Shown here: positions 1 to 7,090 of the stretch, piece after piece
How the letters are laid out: every line of letters starts with the position of its first letter
Position numbering within the stretch: position 1 is the first letter of the stretch
Assembly: GCA_965247505.1 (NCBI GenBank)
Contig: OZ252020.1
Coordinates: forward strand, 4,278,001 to 4,342,000
From: CAIYRG01 sp965247505
Lineage (GTDB): Bacteria > Pseudomonadota > Alphaproteobacteria > Micropepsales > Micropepsaceae
Length of the DNA: 64,000 nt
Direction of reading: 5' to 3'
Translations under genes and position numbers: made by a program
Notes under the pieces: generated by a model
The model's database searches: none
What the model was told of the DNA's origin: nothing
What the model saw: only the letters and a program-made list of their open reading frames with translations

Positions 1-768
1 CGCATCGGCAAACTCAATGACCTCGACCACCTCTCTGGCGGCCGTCGGGTTAGCCGCACTCGTTTGCTCGCAGAGCCGCGCTGGTCGCATTTCACGCGGA
101 AGGTGCAAAATACACCGTCCGGGTATGTTGAACTCGGTGAATTGTGCCGCGTTCATCGTGGTCAAGTAACGGGAGCAAACCACGTTTGGATTGCCGGGGA
201 GCACAGCGAGGGACTGCCCGATGAAGTGCTATTTCCTACTGTAACTAAAGCAATGGAGCTATTCCGGGCAGGGAAAGTATTGGCCGACGCTGGCCGGTTG
301 CGCTGCGTTATTGATCTTCCTGTCGATCTTTCAAAAATACCGACGAAGAAACGCGGCGCAATTAAGGACTTTCTCAAGCGCGCCAAGAAAATGGGCGCAA
401 TGGCAAATTTCACCGCGAAGCATCGCAAGGCGTGGTGGTCTGTCGGGCTCCATGAACCAGCGCCTATTCTCGCGACGTATATGGCGCGTCGACCTCCGGC
501 CTTTGTCCTTAACAAGGCGGAAGCGCGCCATATCAACATCGCGCATGGTCTGTATCCACGCGAACCGCTTGCGGATAATTTGTTGCGCGGGCTTGTCCAA
601 TACCTTCGCGAAGCGCCAATGATGGATCGCGGGCGCGTTTACTCTGGCGGACTTACTAAATTTGAGCCGCGCGAGATGGAGAGAATCCCCATCCCCTCCC
701 TACGGTCCTTGCGCAGATTGCGAAGTGAAGCCACCGCCAAATTGGACAGTCGAAGAACTCGACGCTGA
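1..768 (+). CDS. Type II restriction-modification N6-adenine DNA methyltransferase, C-terminal part (partial at window edge)
   Basis: The frame is open from base 1, so the N-terminus lies outside the window. About 255 residues are visible. They look like the target-recognition tail of an Eco57I-like class I adenine methylase, including a late YSGGLTKFEPREMERIPIP segment that is typical of the extreme C-terminus of these enzymes. The SAM-binding and NPPY motifs would lie upstream and cannot be checked. The 3' end overlaps the following XamI-family endonuclease gene, which supports a cognate role: methylating the site the endonuclease cuts. The methylase call rests on family resemblance plus the neighbour; the sequence specificity is not provable here. 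Confidence 0.72.
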   Translation, partial: RIGKLNDLDHLSGGRRVSRTRLLAEPRWSHFTRKVQNTPSGYVELGELCRVHRGQVTGANHVWIAGEHSEGLPDEVLFPTVTKAMELFRAGKVLADAGRLRCVIDLPVDLSKIPTKKRGAIKDFLKRAKKMGAMANFTAKHRKAWWSVGLHEPAPILATYMARRPPAFVLNKAEARHINIAHGLYPREPLADNLLRGLVQYLREAPMMDRGRVYSGGLTKFEPREMERIPIPSLRSLRRLRSEATAKLDSRRTRR

Positions 769-1642
769 ACGATCGGCGGCAGAAGGACATTTCCGTGAAG
801 GTCGGCATACAGAACCATTAGAAATTTACCTCGAACTGTTCGACCAATATCAGGGTGTGGTTGAAGAGGTCATGGAAGAGACAGTAGACCTGACGCAACT
901 GGAAGAGAGCGCACTCAGTATTCTGTCAGATGGGCGGAAGCGCGAGGTGTTCCGTTATCTGACCGGACCACCAGTATCTGAAGATGATCTCAAGGTGTTG
1001 ATGCAAGCGAAGTCTCTTGCGCCGGTACGTCTAAAGGAGAATCCTGAACTATTGGCGCGTGTAGTTTCATTCATGCGCGACTGGCACGACCGGAGGCGGT
1101 TTCCGTGGGTGAACGATGAATGGACGCCCGCCGAGCAAGATCAGAAAGCGGCGATACTGGCGACGACTGCGCTGCTTGCGATGCGGCGCGTTGAGACCCT
1201 ACGGCGTAGCGAAGGGCGGAAGCTCCAAGAGGAGCGCGTGGAACTACAACTGCTTGGAACCAAGTATAGGAAGGTGAAGCGGCGGCGCATTAAAACTCTC
1301 AGTGAAGCACCAAAACCGGGCGAGTTCTGCCGTGAGTCGTACCTTGGAAACCGCAAGGCTGATTTTGTTGTGGGTCTCTGGGATGGACGAACACTGGCCG
1401 TCGAGTGCAAGGTATCGAACTCATACACTAACTCAGTAAAGCGGCTGAACAACGATGCGGTGGTCAAGGCCGAGACGTGGCGCGAAGATTTTGGCAAGTC
1501 GCAGGTCGTCTCGGCAGCGGTTTTGACAGGGGTGTTCGCCATCCACAATCTTGAGGACGCTCATAACCGTGGACTTGCGCTATTCTTGGCGCATAATCTC
1601 AAGGCCATGACAGCTTGGATCGCGAGCACCAAATCAGATTGA
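725..1642 (+). CDS. XamI-family type II restriction endonuclease
   Basis: The protein resembles the XamI restriction endonuclease family (XamI itself recognises GTCGAC). A PD-(D/E)xK-like core is visible about two thirds along: ADFVVGLWDGRTLAVECKVS, with the acidic residue, then E-C-K, in the expected spacing. The longest frame begins at 662, but homology-like sequence starts at KPPPNWTVEELDAERS. I therefore prefer the GTG at 725, which overlaps the methylase end by 44 bases; this start is not certain. The overlap implies translational coupling with the methylase. Cutting unmethylated DNA in a restriction-modification pair is the known family role; the site specificity is inferred only by family. 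Confidence 0.82.
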   Translation: MKPPPNWTVEELDAERSAAEGHFREGRHTEPLEIYLELFDQYQGVVEEVMEETVDLTQLEESALSILSDGRKREVFRYLTGPPVSEDDLKVLMQAKSLAPVRLKENPELLARVVSFMRDWHDRRRFPWVNDEWTPAEQDQKAAILATTALLAMRRVETLRRSEGRKLQEERVELQLLGTKYRKVKRRRIKTLSEAPKPGEFCRESYLGNRKADFVVGLWDGRTLAVECKVSNSYTNSVKRLNNDAVVKAETWREDFGKSQVVSAAVLTGVFAIHNLEDAHNRGLALFLAHNLKAMTAWIASTKSD

Positions 1643-1944
1643 GGGAGTCAAGTATATAGTTCCCATATTTTACCTGTCATGGCCCAACTTGGCATTCCAT
1701 CCAGGGGCAAATCCGACAGCTGATCGATTCAGTAAAACTTGTCATCCCCGGCCGAGTGATGCGAAGCATCGCGAGGGGAAGGGGACCCAGGTTTAGCAAC
1801 ACGCGCTTATCTTCGGCACTTGGTTTCCCTTCCCTCGGACGAACAAAACTCGTCCTCGCCGGGAATGACAAAAATTGGGAATTTGTCGATCGACGCTTCA
1901 CATTTGTTGCGCAAGATACGCACAATAGTGATCTCTATTTCACC
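1643..1944. other. Intergenic region, no gene, holds a long palindrome
   Basis: No supportable coding sequence lies between the endonuclease and the convergent dehalogenase gene. The stretch is dominated by the 129-base imperfect palindrome listed separately, which could act as a bidirectional terminator. Confidence 0.6.
1741..1869. repeat. Long imperfect intergenic palindrome
   Basis: The ends are GTCATCCCCGGC (1741-1752) and GCCGGGAATGAC (1858-1869), complementary at 11 of 12 positions. Inner arms also pair: a GGGAAGGGGACCCAGG-like stretch from about 1777 against CTTGGTTTCCCTTCCCT near 1819-1835. This is the build of the dispersed GTCATTCCCGGC-type palindromes common in alphaproteobacterial intergenic DNA. 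It sits between convergent genes, so a terminator or mRNA-end hairpin role is possible. I see no second copy in the window. Confidence 0.65.
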
Positions 1945-2616
1945 CTAAGCCGCAATGAGTAACGGCAGCTCGTCAAGCGTCGTGACTTCATGGTCAGGCT
2001 TTCCCGGAAGGCGCTCGGGACGCTGACCATATCTATTGCACCAGACGACACGCATGCCGAAAGCAGACGCCGCATAGGCGTCCCAGGCATTGGAGGATTG
2101 AAAAGAAATCTCGCCAGCTTTCACGCCTAATCGATCGACTGCGAGCTGGTAAACTTTCGGATGAGGCTTAAAGACGCCGGCTTCCTCGACCGAAATCACC
2201 GCATCGAAATAAGGTCCAAGCTTCGCGTTATCCACCGCCGCGCCAAGCATCTTGGGCGTGCCGTTCGATAGGATGGCTAGCTTAATCCCCTTGACCTTGA
2301 GGCTTCTCAAAACGGTTTCGACCTCGGGAAAGTGATCGAGGGTGAGAAGCAGGCTCATCAACCGCTCGCGCAGAGCGGGATCGGAAATCCCCATACTTTC
2401 CATTGTGAAGTCCAGAGCATCACCGGTGACTTGCCAAAAATCGGCATGGCGCGATTGGGTGGCCCGCAACCAGGTATATTGCAGCTGCTTGTCACGCCAA
2501 AGGGCGGTGAAGGGTGCCAGGCTGTCACCCAGTTGGTCTTTGCATTTTCCCGCCGCGGACGCGTAGTCGAACAGCGTCCCATAGGCGTCAAACACACAGG
2601 CGTGAATTCGGCTCAT
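1945..2616 (-). CDS. Haloacid dehalogenase, type II (HAD superfamily)
   Basis: About 223 residues from the ATG at 2616; an upstream in-frame start at 2661 adds 15 residues that do not look conserved. HAD motifs are in order: nucleophile motif CVFDAYGTLFD at the N-terminus (Asp10), ILSNGTP (motif II), GVFKPHP with the motif III lysine, and SSNAWDAYAA. That last motif is characteristic of L-2-haloacid dehalogenases rather than general HAD phosphatases. The reaction of the family is hydrolysis of (S)-2-haloacids to (R)-2-hydroxyacids in the cytoplasm. The physiological substrate here is unknown, and the gene stands alone. Confidence 0.88.
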   Translation of the reverse strand: MSRIHACVFDAYGTLFDYASAAGKCKDQLGDSLAPFTALWRDKQLQYTWLRATQSRHADFWQVTGDALDFTMESMGISDPALRERLMSLLLTLDHFPEVETVLRSLKVKGIKLAILSNGTPKMLGAAVDNAKLGPYFDAVISVEEAGVFKPHPKVYQLAVDRLGVKAGEISFQSSNAWDAYAASAFGMRVVWCNRYGQRPERLPGKPDHEVTTLDELPLLIAA

Positions 2617-2779
2617 TATTCTGGCCCTGTCTATTGCTCCATTTAAAGGAAATACTACCACTCATAATTGGACAATCGGGCTCTTTATCTGCGGATATCG
2701 TGTTATCGTGGCTGTGAGCGAGGGGGCCGCATAAGGGTAGGCGGCCACAAATCGTCGCACCTATTGGGGAGGAATATCC

Positions 2780-3289
2780 ATGTCTCGAAAATTTAGCCAC
2801 ACACTTGCAGCCGCCATTTTTCTCTCAGGGCTCACGGCACTGCCTGCAGCCGCCCAGCCTTTGATGCAGGCAAACGTCTCGGTCGCCATGGCGCGGCAGA
2901 TCGTGGACGCTGCGATCGCCCATTGTAACCAGCCGGGTGATTTGCTCACTATAACTGTTGCTGTGGTCGACCGCGCCGGCGCACCGGTCTTACAGGTTAA
3001 AGCCGATACCGCATCGCTGCATAATTGGGAGCTCGCCTATCGCAAGGCCTATACCGCGCGCACCTATCGCAGAACATCGATCGAATGGCGCGATCGCACG
3101 GCCGGCGACTCCGATGCTATGGGCCAGCGCATGCTGGCCGATGTCATTCCGCTCGGCGGCGGCGTTCCCATCATGATGGGCGACCAGCCCTTGGGCGGGA
3201 TCGGTGTTTCGGGTGCGCAAGGCGGACAGCCTTTCGATTCAGCTTGTGCGGAGGCAGGCCTGGCCGCCGTCGCCGACCAGCTTCAGTAA
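2780..3289 (+). CDS. Exported GlcG/HbpS-family heme-binding-like protein, first copy
   Basis: 169 residues with a Sec signal peptide (positive MSRK start, hydrophobic core, cleavage probably after AAAQ near residue 27). The rest is one GlcG/HbpS domain. Visible hallmarks are AVVDRAGAPVLQVKAD, the KAYTAR segment, and the glycine-rich LGGGVPIMMGDQPLGGIGVSG loop. A GGGGAGGAA ribosome-binding site precedes the ATG. Family members include the heme-binding HbpS sensor partner of Streptomyces and the GlcG protein of glycolate operons; the true ligand is unsettled for most. It is followed by a close paralogue, so the two are probably one transcription unit acting in the periplasm. Confidence 0.85.
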   Translation: MSRKFSHTLAAAIFLSGLTALPAAAQPLMQANVSVAMARQIVDAAIAHCNQPGDLLTITVAVVDRAGAPVLQVKADTASLHNWELAYRKAYTARTYRRTSIEWRDRTAGDSDAMGQRMLADVIPLGGGVPIMMGDQPLGGIGVSGAQGGQPFDSACAEAGLAAVADQLQ

Positions 3290-3342
3290 GTCTTGAACCG
3301 AAAACAGAGCGTTAAGTCTACGTCTGTAAAGGGAGGTTTCCC

Positions 3343-3849
3343 ATGTCTCGTTTTTCTAATGCTGCAGCATTGACGTCATTCGGCGCAGCAGCGTTGCTTG
3401 CACTATCCGCGAATGCTGTACCCTTGATGCAGAAAAATATTTCCGTCGCCCATGCTTGGATGGTTGTCGATGCCGTGAATGCAGAATGCGGCGCCCCGGA
3501 CCGCCAAAGCATGACCATCGCCGTGGTCGATCGCGCCGGCAATCCGATCCTTATGATCCGTGCCGATACCGCCTCGCCGCATAATTGGAACCAGGTTTTC
3601 CGCAAGGCCTATACCGCGCGGACCTTCCGGCGCCCCTCAATTGTTTGGCGAGATGATTCCGCACCGGGCACTGAGCGCCTAGGTCAGCGGCAGCTGGCGA
3701 ATGTTCTTCCACTTGGCGGTGGGGCGCCGATCATGTCAGGTGACGAAACCGTTGGTGCAGTTGGTATCTCGGGCGCAGTGGGTGGCCAGCCTGCTGACGA
3801 TGCCTGCGCGCGCGCTGCTGCCGCCTCTATCGCGGGCGAGTTGGAGTAA
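3343..3849 (+). CDS. Exported GlcG/HbpS-family heme-binding-like protein, second copy
   Basis: 168 residues, paralogous to the preceding gene along its whole length: signal peptide ending about ALSANA, then PLMQKNISV, AVVDRAGNPILMIRADTAS, the KAYTARTFRR segment and LGGGAPIMSGDETVGAVGISG. It lies 53 bases downstream of the first copy with a strong AAAGGGAGG ribosome-binding site, consistent with an operon. The paralogues have diverged substantially in the signal region and the C-terminus, so this is an old tandem duplication. A periplasmic role in binding heme or another small cofactor is family-level inference only. Confidence 0.85.
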   Translation: MSRFSNAAALTSFGAAALLALSANAVPLMQKNISVAHAWMVVDAVNAECGAPDRQSMTIAVVDRAGNPILMIRADTASPHNWNQVFRKAYTARTFRRPSIVWRDDSAPGTERLGQRQLANVLPLGGGAPIMSGDETVGAVGISGAVGGQPADDACARAAAASIAGELE

Positions 3850-3883
3850 AGGCGATTAGCTAGAGTTGATGCGTGCTGCTTTC

Positions 3884-4105
3884 TTAGTTTAAATTTTCAG
3901 CGCAGCAAGCAATGTTGCCGGATTCTTGAATGGGCGGGCAGGGCACGGAGCCATAAGAGCAGAAGACGCAGCAATCGCCTGGCTTGGGCCGGAGCAATTT
4001 CTTGCAACCGGTGCATTCGTAGAAATAGAGACACGCGTTCGTCGGCATGGTCTCTAACTTTGCCGTTCGGCAATGCGGGCATGTGATTTCGGATTCGGTA
4101 ATCAT
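3884..4105 (-). CDS. Small cysteine-rich protein with GDCCVFCSYGSVPCPPIQ motif
   Basis: 73 residues with 11 cysteines. A first pair CPHC sits at residues 9-12, a second pair CTGC near 32-35, and then comes the conserved block GDCCVFCSYGSVPCPPIQ. The block recurs in uncharacterised proteobacterial mini-proteins. The paired Cx2C motifs suggest a zinc ribbon or other metal site. There is no signal peptide, so it is cytoplasmic. It is convergent with the GlcG pair and lies upstream of nothing obvious on its own strand apart from the esterase, which begins further right. Function unknown. Confidence 0.75.
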   Translation of the reverse strand: MITESEITCPHCRTAKLETMPTNACLYFYECTGCKKLLRPKPGDCCVFCSYGSVPCPPIQESGNIACCAENLN

Positions 4106-4149
4106 GGCGTCAGCAAGATCACGCGGCTAGCTCCGCAATGCACTGCGTT

Positions 4150-5043
4150 TTAGTCGCCGTTCAAGAAATGGGCGTCTAGGAAGGCGCGAACCATTGCGGT
4201 GCGTTCGGAATCGTAGAACGGTTCGCCGCCATGCTGGGCGCCGTGCACGACTTCGAAATGCACCGGCAGGCCAAGCGCTTTATACTTGCCGTGTATCTCA
4301 TGGGTCTGATTGATCGGCATTTGCGGATCCAAATCGCCATGAAGCAAATAGAGCGGCGGGTCGCTTGCATCTGCGTAAAAGATGGGGCTCGCAAGACGCG
4401 CGAGTTCCGGCTCGGCCTCGGGAAGTCCACCAAGAAGCGCATTGAGAGCGGGCGCGCGCACCCCATAGCCATATTCGGTCGATTGATCGAGGATCGTCGT
4501 GAAGTTCGACGCGCCGTAATAGCTGACGATCACGCTCACATCGGACGACACATTGTCGTGCTCGCCGACATTGCCTTCATGAGCGGCGCTGCCATTGGTT
4601 ACACCGAGAAGCTGTGCGAGATGCGCGCCGGCCGATGAGCCCGAAGCGCCGATGCGATTAGGATCGATTCCAAGTTCGCTTGCGTTCGCACGTAAGAAAC
4701 GCACTGCCGCCTTCAAATCGTAAATCTGAGCAGGAAATTTCGCCTCGCCGGAAAGGCGGTAATCGAGCGAGGCGATGGCATAGCCCGCGGAGACCAGGTC
4801 AATATGAGGGACGCGCTCACGCGAGCCGCGAGCCCAGCCGCCGCCATGGGCAAAGATGAGTACCGGAGCGTTATTGACCCCCGCCGGCGTGTAGAGATCA
4901 AGCAAAAGCTCCCTTCCGTCGACCTCGGCAAAAACGATATCGCCAGTCCGGTTTACGCCATCCTGGGCAATGCTGGGTTGCGCAAAGAGTACAAGCGCAG
5001 CAAATGCAGCGCTCACACCGGTAGCAATTTTATTCCTGGCCAT
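4150..5043 (-). CDS. Exported alpha/beta hydrolase (BD-FAE/esterase type)
   Basis: 297 residues with a signal peptide (MARNK start, hydrophobic core, cleavage after about SIAQ). The alpha/beta-hydrolase features are the oxyanion motif HGGGWARGSR, the nucleophile elbow GASGSSAGAHLAQLLG, the acid in LHGDLDPQMPINQ and the histidine in VVHGAQHGGEPF. The HGGGW and GxSxGG-like arrangement fits carboxylesterase/lipase-type exported hydrolases (Aes, BD-FAE). Hydrolysis of a short-chain ester in the periplasm is inferred; the substrate is unknown. No operon partner is evident. Confidence 0.85.
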   Translation of the reverse strand: MARNKIATGVSAAFAALVLFAQPSIAQDGVNRTGDIVFAEVDGRELLLDLYTPAGVNNAPVLIFAHGGGWARGSRERVPHIDLVSAGYAIASLDYRLSGEAKFPAQIYDLKAAVRFLRANASELGIDPNRIGASGSSAGAHLAQLLGVTNGSAAHEGNVGEHDNVSSDVSVIVSYYGASNFTTILDQSTEYGYGVRAPALNALLGGLPEAEPELARLASPIFYADASDPPLYLLHGDLDPQMPINQTHEIHGKYKALGLPVHFEVVHGAQHGGEPFYDSERTAMVRAFLDAHFLNGD

Positions 5044-5532
5044 GGCGTAATTCCTCTAGTTTCTCTCCAATTCCCTAAGCGGGATTTGGCTGTAAGATAG
5101 CCGATACCCGCTCCCCTGAATATGGGCCGGGGAGGGCAGTTGTGGTGAAGGAAAGGATACATCCAATGCGCTTAGCGACATTCTTGTGGGTGGCCCTTGT
5201 GGTTTTGTGGTCGGGCCCAGTCTTTGCCCAAGGTTCGATCGATTACCGCAATGTCGAATGGCGCTTTGGGGTCAATTTTCCTAGTGAGCCTACGGCTGAA
5301 GACATCGAATGGTTCTCAGAGGATAATCTGCCGATTCCTGCTCGTAAGTTCACGGCAAGCCGCGGGAACAACACCTATAGCCTTATTGCCGCCGATTATC
5401 GCGGCGCCCGGCTCACGGCGATGCTGGGCTCGGAAGCCCACACAGCCGCGAATTATCGCAAGCTCGGCGAAGTAACCTGGACCCTGCTGACGAAAGTGGA
5501 GACGTCCTGCGATAGGATTTTGATCGCAGGAG

Positions 5533-5835
5533 GTGCAAATGTCGAAGCAGAATGGGAACAAGGGCCGGCGGTTTGATCGGGCCTTCAAGGAAGAAGCCGT
5601 CCGTCTTTTACAGACGAGCGGGCGCAGGCAGCGGCAGATAGCAGGAGATCTTGGGATCAGCGTCAGCGCGCTCGGCCGCTGGGTCGCAGAATTGCGTGAG
5701 GAGGATTTGCTTTCCGGTCCGCATGAGGATGCAGCGAAGGAGATTACCCGCCTACGCCGAGAGCGTGATCTGGCCCGTCAGGAACGTGATCTCCTAAAAA
5801 AAGCGCTGGCCTTCTTCGCCAGGGAAAGTCGATGA
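5533..5835 (+). CDS. IS3-family transposase OrfA (HTH subunit), copy 1
   Basis: 100 residues. An N-terminal helix-turn-helix of the HTH_8/orfA type (RAFKEEAVRLLQTSGRRQRQ, GISVSALGRWVAEL) is followed by a leucine-zipper-like coiled coil (ITRLRRERDLARQERDLLKKAL). It binds the IS ends and partners OrfB. The stop overlaps the orfB start as ATGA at 5832-5835. An A7 run at 5796-5802 lies near the end of the gene for frameshifting into orfB. The protein is identical to that of copy 2. Confidence 0.93.
   Translation: MQMSKQNGNKGRRFDRAFKEEAVRLLQTSGRRQRQIAGDLGISVSALGRWVAELREEDLLSGPHEDAAKEITRLRRERDLARQERDLLKKALAFFARESR
5796..5802 (+). promoter_or_regulatory. A7 slippery heptamer for -1 frameshifting, IS3 copy 1
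   Basis: The seven-A run sits as L-K-K codons in orfA. A -1 slip moves reading into the orfB frame, which stays open from the run through the orfB ATG at 5832. This is the standard IS3 arrangement for making an OrfAB transposase. Confidence 0.75.
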
Positions 5836-6704
5836 GGTTCCGGTTCATCGACGCGGAGAGGGCCGGGTTGGCGATGCCGATATTCCGCCTGTGCAGACTG
5901 CTGCAGGTCAGCGTCTCAGGCTTCTACGCTTGGCGCAATCGCGGCCCAAGCCAGCGACAGCTCGATGACATGGTTCTACTCGCCCATGTCCGGGCAGCCT
6001 TTCGGCGCAGCCGCGAGAGCTACGGTGCAGAGCGGGTCCATCACGAGCTTGCCGAGAATGGGATCGAGGTTGGACGCCATAGGGTGGCTCGGCTGATGCG
6101 GGGAAATGGGTTGTCTCCAAAACGGAAACAGAAGTTCAAAAAGACGACGGACAGCCAGCACAACAAGGCCGTCGCATCGAACCTTCTCGACCAGAACTTC
6201 TCCGCCGAGGCACCCAACGAGAAATGGGCTGCCGACATCAGCTATATCTGGACGGCACAGGGCTGGCTGTACCTGGCCGTCATGCTCGACCTCTACTCCC
6301 GGCGCGTCATCGGCTGGGCCGTGGGCGCTCGCATGACCAGCGACCTGCCGCTCAGGGCGCTTAACCGTGCTATCGGGCTGCGCCAACCTGGCGCCGGTGT
6401 GATCCACTATAGCGATCGGGGAAGCCAGTACTGCTCAGACGCATACCAGGCGCGCCTCGGTGAACTCGGTTTCCTCGCCTCAATGAGCGGTAAGGGAAAT
6501 TGCTATGATAACGCCGTCGTCGAGACCTTCTTCAAAACCATCAAGTCAGAACTGATCTGGAGGACTGTGTTCATGTCAAGAAGCCAAGCTGAAACTGCCA
6601 TAGCCGGATACATCGACGGGTTCTATAATCCAGTCCGTCGGCACTCGACGCGGGACTTCACAAGCCCCGTCAAATTCGAGGCAGAAGCAATGCAAACGGT
6701 GTAG
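5832..6704 (+). CDS. IS3-family transposase OrfB (DDE integrase core), copy 1
   Basis: 290 residues with an HTH_21-like N-terminal part (about residues 50-105) and a retroviral-type integrase core. The DDE residues are visible: Asp in WAADISYIW, Asp in HYSDRGSQYCSD, and Glu in NAVVETFFKTIKSEL, followed by the K/R seven residues later. It is in the -1 frame relative to orfA. It differs from copy 2 by only three residues that I can see (R/K in LPL-ALN, Y/H before SDRG, K/Q in TFF-TIK). It looks intact and is probably active. Confidence 0.95.
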   Translation: MRFRFIDAERAGLAMPIFRLCRLLQVSVSGFYAWRNRGPSQRQLDDMVLLAHVRAAFRRSRESYGAERVHHELAENGIEVGRHRVARLMRGNGLSPKRKQKFKKTTDSQHNKAVASNLLDQNFSAEAPNEKWAADISYIWTAQGWLYLAVMLDLYSRRVIGWAVGARMTSDLPLRALNRAIGLRQPGAGVIHYSDRGSQYCSDAYQARLGELGFLASMSGKGNCYDNAVVETFFKTIKSELIWRTVFMSRSQAETAIAGYIDGFYNPVRRHSTRDFTSPVKFEAEAMQTV

Positions 6705-7090
6705 GGCGCCTCCATTTTTCCTGGATGGGTCCAATCTGTGATGCCTATTCGCAGATCGACCGCGTTGGCGGGTTGATGATTCAGATCACCAAGCCAAACG
6801 GGCGCCGGCTTTTCCTCGCCATCCATCTCCATGATGGTTTTCTATATGTCGCGGAGGCCGAAGCGCCGCCACGCGCCCCACCGCCAGGACAATTTCAGCA
6901 ATCGCTTCATTTCCTCGACGAAAGCGGTATACGCCTTCGCTATTTGCCCGATGGTCAAAGACTGCTCAGCACCGAAAATCTCGATGTCGATTTAGAACAT
7001 ATTCCCGACCGGGCGCTCTATGTCGAAGACGGCTTCGTCACGCCGGAACAATATGAAGTGTTGTTGCAGCATTTGAACACGCCGGCCGAT

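Larger units (their letters stand above)
5478..6733 (+). mobile_element. IS3-family insertion sequence, copy 1 (1256 bp, intact)
   Basis: The ends were set by comparison with the second copy at 36508-37763, which has the same length. Terminal inverted repeats begin TGGACCC and continue as CTGCTGACGAAAGTGGAG on the left and (reversed) ATCCAGGAAAAATGGAG on the right. It carries orfA and orfB with an A7 slippery site. The flanking triplets are ACC (5475-5477) and ATC (6734-6736), one mismatch from a perfect 3-base duplication. It interrupts an exported-protein gene. Confidence 0.95.

Noticed and set aside
5142..5576. The 5' exported-protein frame continuing into IS3 as a 144-residue protein
   Set aside because: The last residues are encoded by the IS3 left end, so the fusion tail is an artefact of the insertion.
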